Assembly (NCBI GenBank): GCA_009917545.1
Contig: QZDW01000028.1
Location: 1-42,525 of the forward strand
Direction: 5' to 3'
Length of the DNA: 42,525 bases
DNA from: a bacterium 1XD42-76
GTDB lineage: Bacteria > Bacillota > Clostridia > Lachnospirales > Lachnospiraceae
This document shows, piece after piece, positions 40,091 to 42,525 of the stretch (position 1 is the first letter of the stretch; the number at the start of each line of letters is the position of its first letter). Both the position numbers and the translations under genes were made by a program. The notes under the pieces are model-generated. The model was not told where the DNA came from. It ran no database searches and saw only the letters and a list, made by a program, of their open reading frames with translations.

Positions 40091-40249
40091 TCACTTTCCT
40101 TTCTTCATTTTCCTTCTGCCCCGGGTCCCTTCCCCGGCGGACTCATACGCCCTAATCTCCCGATCAATCTTCATCAGCTTCACCGCAAGGCTCTTCGCCA
40201 CAATGCTGATCGCCTGCAGAATCCCGATCAGTTCCTGCGAATTTTCCAT
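40091..40249 (-). CDS. Small helical basic protein
   Basis: A 52-aa protein: ENSQELIGILQAISIVAKSL, then AVKLMKIDREIRAYE, then a basic tail ending in GRRKMKKGK. The first 35 residues form an amphipathic helix. ATG after GGCCGGGATTT with GGAGGCC upstream. No family recognised; length and position fit a small early DNA-binding or membrane-associated phage protein. Confidence 0.65.
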   Translation of the reverse strand: MENSQELIGILQAISIVAKSLAVKLMKIDREIRAYESAGEGTRGRRKMKKGK

Positions 40250-40321
40250 AAATCCCGGCCTCCTTCCTTCCCGTTTTGAAAGGCAGCAAAACTTACCCCT
40301 CTACTTCCCGTAATGACACTT

Positions 40322-40393
40322 TTTTCAAATGTGACGAACAATTTTCAAAACTTTTTCAAAAAACATTCGACATGCCTATCCCTTATTGTCGAA
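40322..40393 (-). promoter_or_regulatory. Operator-like repeats upstream of the early genes
   Basis: Between the sigma-like regulator and the early genes: three ttttcaaa copies (40322-40329, 40342-40349, 40353-40360) and a perfect 7-bp inverted repeat (ttcgaca 40366-40372, tgtcgaa 40387-40393) with 14-base spacer. No clear -35/-10 pair was found. It is a candidate switch region for the early operon. Confidence 0.5.
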
Positions 40394-40405
40394 CCGCCGG
40401 CCGGC

Positions 40406-40861
40406 TCACACATCCAGCCCCTTCCCCCGGAAATACGCCCGCAGCTTCCCCAGCACCGAAACCTTCCGGGAAGACACCGTTGTCCTGGGCTCTCCACGCT
40501 CCTTCGCAAACTCGCTCACCGGCACCTGCTCCCCGAACACTTTCAGGGCCAGCTCCCTTTCTTCCGGCATCAGGGAATCCAGCGCTTCCTCCAGCACTCC
40601 AAGCAGCATCTCCTTCTCCAGCAGATCATCCATATCCGGCTGCCCCGTATCCGCAATCCCCATATCCTCCGCCGCATCGTCCCTCCACGCCTCATAAGAC
40701 TCTTCCGTATACCCCTTTTCCTCCATCGCCTCCCGGTTCCTCTGCTCCCTCTTCTTCTGCCTCCACCACGGGCGGAAATACCGCTGATACTCTTCCTCCC
40801 TAACCTCCATTCTGACTTCCTCGTTCCCAGACCTGATAGTAATGATCCTCTTTTCAGACAT
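40406..40861 (-). CDS. Sigma-70 region-4-like transcription regulator
   Basis: A 151-aa protein resembling sigma-70 family factors carried by integrative elements. The N-terminal part is charged (EVREEEYQRYFRPWWRQKKR, ending AMEEKGYTEESYEAWR), the middle acidic (DMDDLLEKEMLLGVLEEALD), and the C-terminal HTH is the region-4 type (ELALKVFGEQVPVSEFAKER, then TTVSSRKVSVLGKLRAYFR). No region 2, so it acts as an auxiliary activator rather than a full sigma factor. It is the first sizeable early gene, and a perfect CTTTACG/CGTAAAG inverted repeat (40875-40892) sits directly before its ribosome site. Confidence 0.82.
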   Translation of the reverse strand: MSEKRIITIRSGNEEVRMEVREEEYQRYFRPWWRQKKREQRNREAMEEKGYTEESYEAWRDDAAEDMGIADTGQPDMDDLLEKEMLLGVLEEALDSLMPEERELALKVFGEQVPVSEFAKERGEPRTTVSSRKVSVLGKLRAYFRGKGLDV

Positions 40862-40874
40862 AAAGCATTCCTTT

Positions 40875-40892
40875 CTTTACGCCTTCGTAAAG
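40875..40892 (-). promoter_or_regulatory. Inverted repeat before the sigma-like gene
   Basis: A perfect 7-bp inverted repeat (ctttacg/cgtaaag) with 4-base loop, six bases from the AAAGGAATGC ribosome region. It could be an operator or an RNA hairpin that limits translation. Confidence 0.5.
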
Positions 40893-40935
40893 CCAGAAAC
40901 GCCAAAAGCTCTGTATGGGACATTACCGTAAAACC

Positions 40936-40982
40936 AAAAAAAGGCCGGAGTAAGCTACTTGATTCCTAGCTTTACTCCGGCC
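40936..40982 (-). terminator. Strong intrinsic terminator
   Basis: ggccggagtaagcta (40943-40957) pairs with tagctttactccggcc (40967-40982) with one bulged base, followed by seven T in the minus direction. It separates the Com-like genes from the sigma-like gene. Confidence 0.9.
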
Positions 40983-41042
40983 ATTCGGTGACTCGACACT
41001 ATGCGGTCCCACTCGCTCGGTCGTAAAAATACATTCAGTTTT

Positions 41043-41186
41043 TCAACCCTCACGGGCTGGCAGCACAATCCTCACAATCTTCCCGCAGTGCGGACATCGC
41101 AGTTCAAAAATGACCTCATATGCCCGGTCCCGCTTCACGTCCAGGAGCCTCCTGTTGCAAAGCGGACATACCTTCGTTTCTCCCAC
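41043..41186 (-). CDS. Com-like zinc-ribbon protein, copy 2
   Basis: A 47-aa protein with two Cys pairs: VCPLCNRRLLDVKRDR and FELRCPHCGKIVRIVLP. This is the layout of phage Mu Com (C-x2-C-x-K/R-LL ... RCPRC), a translation activator of the DNA modification gene mom. I start at GTG 41186, four bases after AGGAGG; the longer frame upstream overlaps the neighbouring gene and is not credible. The target here, if any, is unknown. Confidence 0.7.
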   Translation of the reverse strand: MGETKVCPLCNRRLLDVKRDRAYEVIFELRCPHCGKIVRIVLPAREG

Positions 41187-41343
41187 GCCGCCTCCTTCCT
41201 GCCACTGCAGGTACAGCGGCACGGCATCCATGCCATAATTTTCCATGCATAATCCAAGTATTCCCCATTCCTGGCAGGATAAACACCGCAGCGCAAAAAA
41301 AGAACGGCCCCGCACTTTCGCAGAAGCCGTCCCTCCTATGTAC

Positions 41344-41505
41344 CTATTTTTTATCTTTCTCTTTCCTCTTACTCTTTGGTTCCCAGTACACCGTAACAAT
41401 ATGATTGCAGTTCGGGCATCTGGTCTGTGCCTCCACTGGCTTCGGGGATTCCGTGCGGATATCCATGACACGCTTTCCGCACCTTGGGCATTTCAGTCTC
41501 TCCAT
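41344..41505 (-). CDS. Com-like zinc-ribbon protein, copy 1
   Basis: A 53-aa protein with LKCPRCGKRVMDIRT and TRCPNCNHIVTVYW, two Cys pairs of a zinc ribbon, and a basic tail KSKRKEKDKK. ATG follows GAGGAGG. It is similar in layout to the downstream copy, so the two may be paralogues. A GC-rich hairpin lies just upstream of the ribosome site. Com-like activity is inferred from pattern only. Confidence 0.7.
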   Translation of the reverse strand: MERLKCPRCGKRVMDIRTESPKPVEAQTRCPNCNHIVTVYWEPKSKRKEKDKK

Positions 41506-41527
41506 TCATGTCCACCTCCTCGTATAC

Positions 41528-41553
41528 AGCCCCGGTTCCTGGCTGCCGGGGCT
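41528..41553 (-). promoter_or_regulatory. Stem-loop directly before the Com-like gene
   Basis: A perfect 8-bp inverted repeat (agccccgg/ccggggct) with 10-base loop, no T tract. It sits about 10 bases upstream of the GAGGAGG site of the Com-like gene and could control its translation. Confidence 0.6.
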
Positions 41554-41587
41554 CTAACCTGGCGATTGTCTCATTGTCTACCTCCTG

Positions 41588-41695
41588 TCAAATTTCTATC
41601 AACACTTTCCCGTCAGGAAAGCCTTCTTCCTCATGTGCCTCCGTCTATCTCTTCCGTCCTATCACAAACACGTCCAGACCGTCGCCCATGCCCAT
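41588..41695 (-). pseudogene. Possible small ORF with an in-frame TAG
   Basis: An ATG with AGGAGG starts MGMGDGLDVFVIGRKR, then TAG at 41645-41647, and the same frame runs on as TEAHEEEGFPDGKVLIEI to TGA. It may be a small gene broken by a nonsense mutation. The rest of 41560-41824 holds no other gene. A TATAAT on the minus strand (41812-41817) could start the early transcript here. Confidence 0.3.
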
Positions 41696-41824
41696 AAACC
41701 TCCTGAACCTCCCCCTCCATCCCAGCACATATTTACGCGCTATCCCTAATCAAATCCGTATCCGAATCAGACCATGTTACCTTTATCTGTCCGTGTTATT
41801 AACGTAATCCTATTATACCTTTTA

Positions 41825-42436
41825 TCAGTCTATTGCGCCACCTTGCTTTTTTTCCAGTTTCCTGAAAAAACCCGTGGCAAGCAGACCGATCACGCATACC
41901 ACAATCCCTGAAGGAATCAATACAAGATACACAATTCCCTGGAACCTGTCAAACAAAAATCCATATACCATCTGTCCAACCGGCTGGGCGCACAACGTAA
42001 CAGCGGATGTATATGCCATAATCTTCCCAATCAGCTCATCCGGCGTATTCTGCTGGATCATGGATACCGCAAAAATAGAAAAAATACTGATCGCAGCCTG
42101 CATACCACAGAAGGCAGCAACAATCACAGCATACCTGGTCATCACACCGGATGGAAAAAGAAATACAATCCCTGCCGGAATGATACAGACACCGATTGCC
42201 GCAAGCACATACGATAATCTGCCGGATCTTAACTTCCCCGTAAGAAGCCCCGCCGCAATACTTCCCAATATAGTGGCAACCGCCATCGCGCTCTCCGCCC
42301 CACCATAAAATTTTGCGTCCAGGCCAAGCACAGTCCGCACAAGAAAGGGCAGCCCCACCAGCGTGACCCCCATGACAAAAAAGCGTGAGAATGCCGCCAG
42401 AAGCAGCATCTTCATGATAGTCGGCTGCTCTTTCAT
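41825..42436 (-). pseudogene. C-terminal half of an MFS efflux-type transporter
   Basis: 203 codons with six membrane spans, the C-terminal half of a 12-span MFS_3 (macrolide-efflux-like) transporter: FFVMGVTLVGLPFLVRTVLG, GSIAAGLLTGKLRSGRLSYV, FSIFAVSMIQQNTPDELIGK and VYGFLFDRFQGIVYLVLI. The usual first six spans are absent. Reading upstream from the ATG there is no ribosome site; family-like residues continue for about 10 codons (SSIRFIM) to an in-frame TGA at 42476-42478, so the gene is broken there. It is likely flanking host or remnant DNA and non-functional. Confidence 0.8.
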
Positions 42437-42525
42437 GATAAAACGGATACTGCTAGTGTAGTGACCGATATATATTCAGCCAAATAATCATTCCATATAA
42501 TGCCATTCCGTGTTATACTAAAAAG

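Noticed and set aside
40983-41042. A tRNA-like or small-RNA-like stretch (ctcgacactatgcggtccca)
   Set aside because: No cloverleaf, no T-arm consensus and no CCA-type end could be drawn; recorded only as gene-free spacer.
41187-41471. Long N-terminal extension of the second Com-like protein
   Set aside because: The extension overlaps the first Com-like gene in another frame and lacks conserved sequence; the GTG at 41186 has a fitting ribosome site.
1-42525. Long direct repeats at the two ends as attachment sites
   Set aside because: Only the octamer CAGCCAAA was shared; no longer direct repeat was found by eye. Serine recombinase sites can share only a few bases, so this does not exclude attachment sites.

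Overview
The window is an almost complete temperate siphovirus prophage (HK97-type capsid, long non-contractile tail) in a Gram-positive anaerobe. High GC, Shine-Dalgarno starters of the AGGAGG type, large serine recombinases, DUF2800/DUF2815/VapE replication genes and DUF6870/YjdF/YdeI-type accessory genes point to Clostridia, most likely Lachnospiraceae; this host call is inference. Nearly every gene lies on the minus strand, so the map reads from right to left.

Right to left: (1) 42.5-41.8 kb, the C-terminal half of an MFS transporter. (2) 41.6-40.4 kb, two tiny Com-like zinc-ribbon proteins, a strong terminator and a sigma-70 region-4-like regulator. (3) 40.4-30.4 kb, early/replication operon: operator-like repeats, two deoxyribosyltransferase-like proteins, DUF2800 nuclease, DUF2815 ssDNA-binding protein, family A DNA polymerase, VapE-type primase-helicase, an iteron-like candidate origin, VRR-NUC nuclease, SNF2 helicase and a small HTH regulator. 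(4) 30.43-30.25 kb, a control region: six 11-bp tandem repeats, a good promoter and a strong terminator placed in the leader before the first late gene. (5) 30.2-24.2 kb, HNH nuclease, a lone plus-strand SymE-like toxin, and a DNA-modification cluster: HTH protein, PP-loop ATPase, MT-A70 methyltransferase, and a C5-cytosine methyltransferase split by a homing-endonuclease intein directly before its catalytic cysteine. (6) 24.7-15.6 kb, packaging and head/tail genes: TerS, TerL, a MerR cassette, portal, ClpP-type protease, capsid, connector set, major tail protein, and gpG/gpT with a -1 frameshift. (7) 15.6-5.2 kb, an AbiJ-like abortive-infection gene with its own promoter and terminator, tape measure, a tail protein, a 2.7-kb cargo island (GNAT, HEAT-like protein, YjdF with a probable yjdF riboswitch, a small protein, YdeI), and tail-tip/receptor proteins. 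(8) 4.9-0 kb, holin, a bifunctional amidase-glucosaminidase endolysin, DUF6870, a full-length serine recombinase and a truncated second one.

The late operon is interrupted by about ten intrinsic-terminator-like hairpins, several of them bracketing cargo genes that carry their own promoters. This fits a design in which cargo is expressed in the lysogen while structural genes need a late activator and probably antitermination. No CI/Cro-type repressor is recognisable; lysogeny control must lie with the sigma-like regulators or outside the window. Nothing was searched against a database: family names come from motif and sequence recognition.
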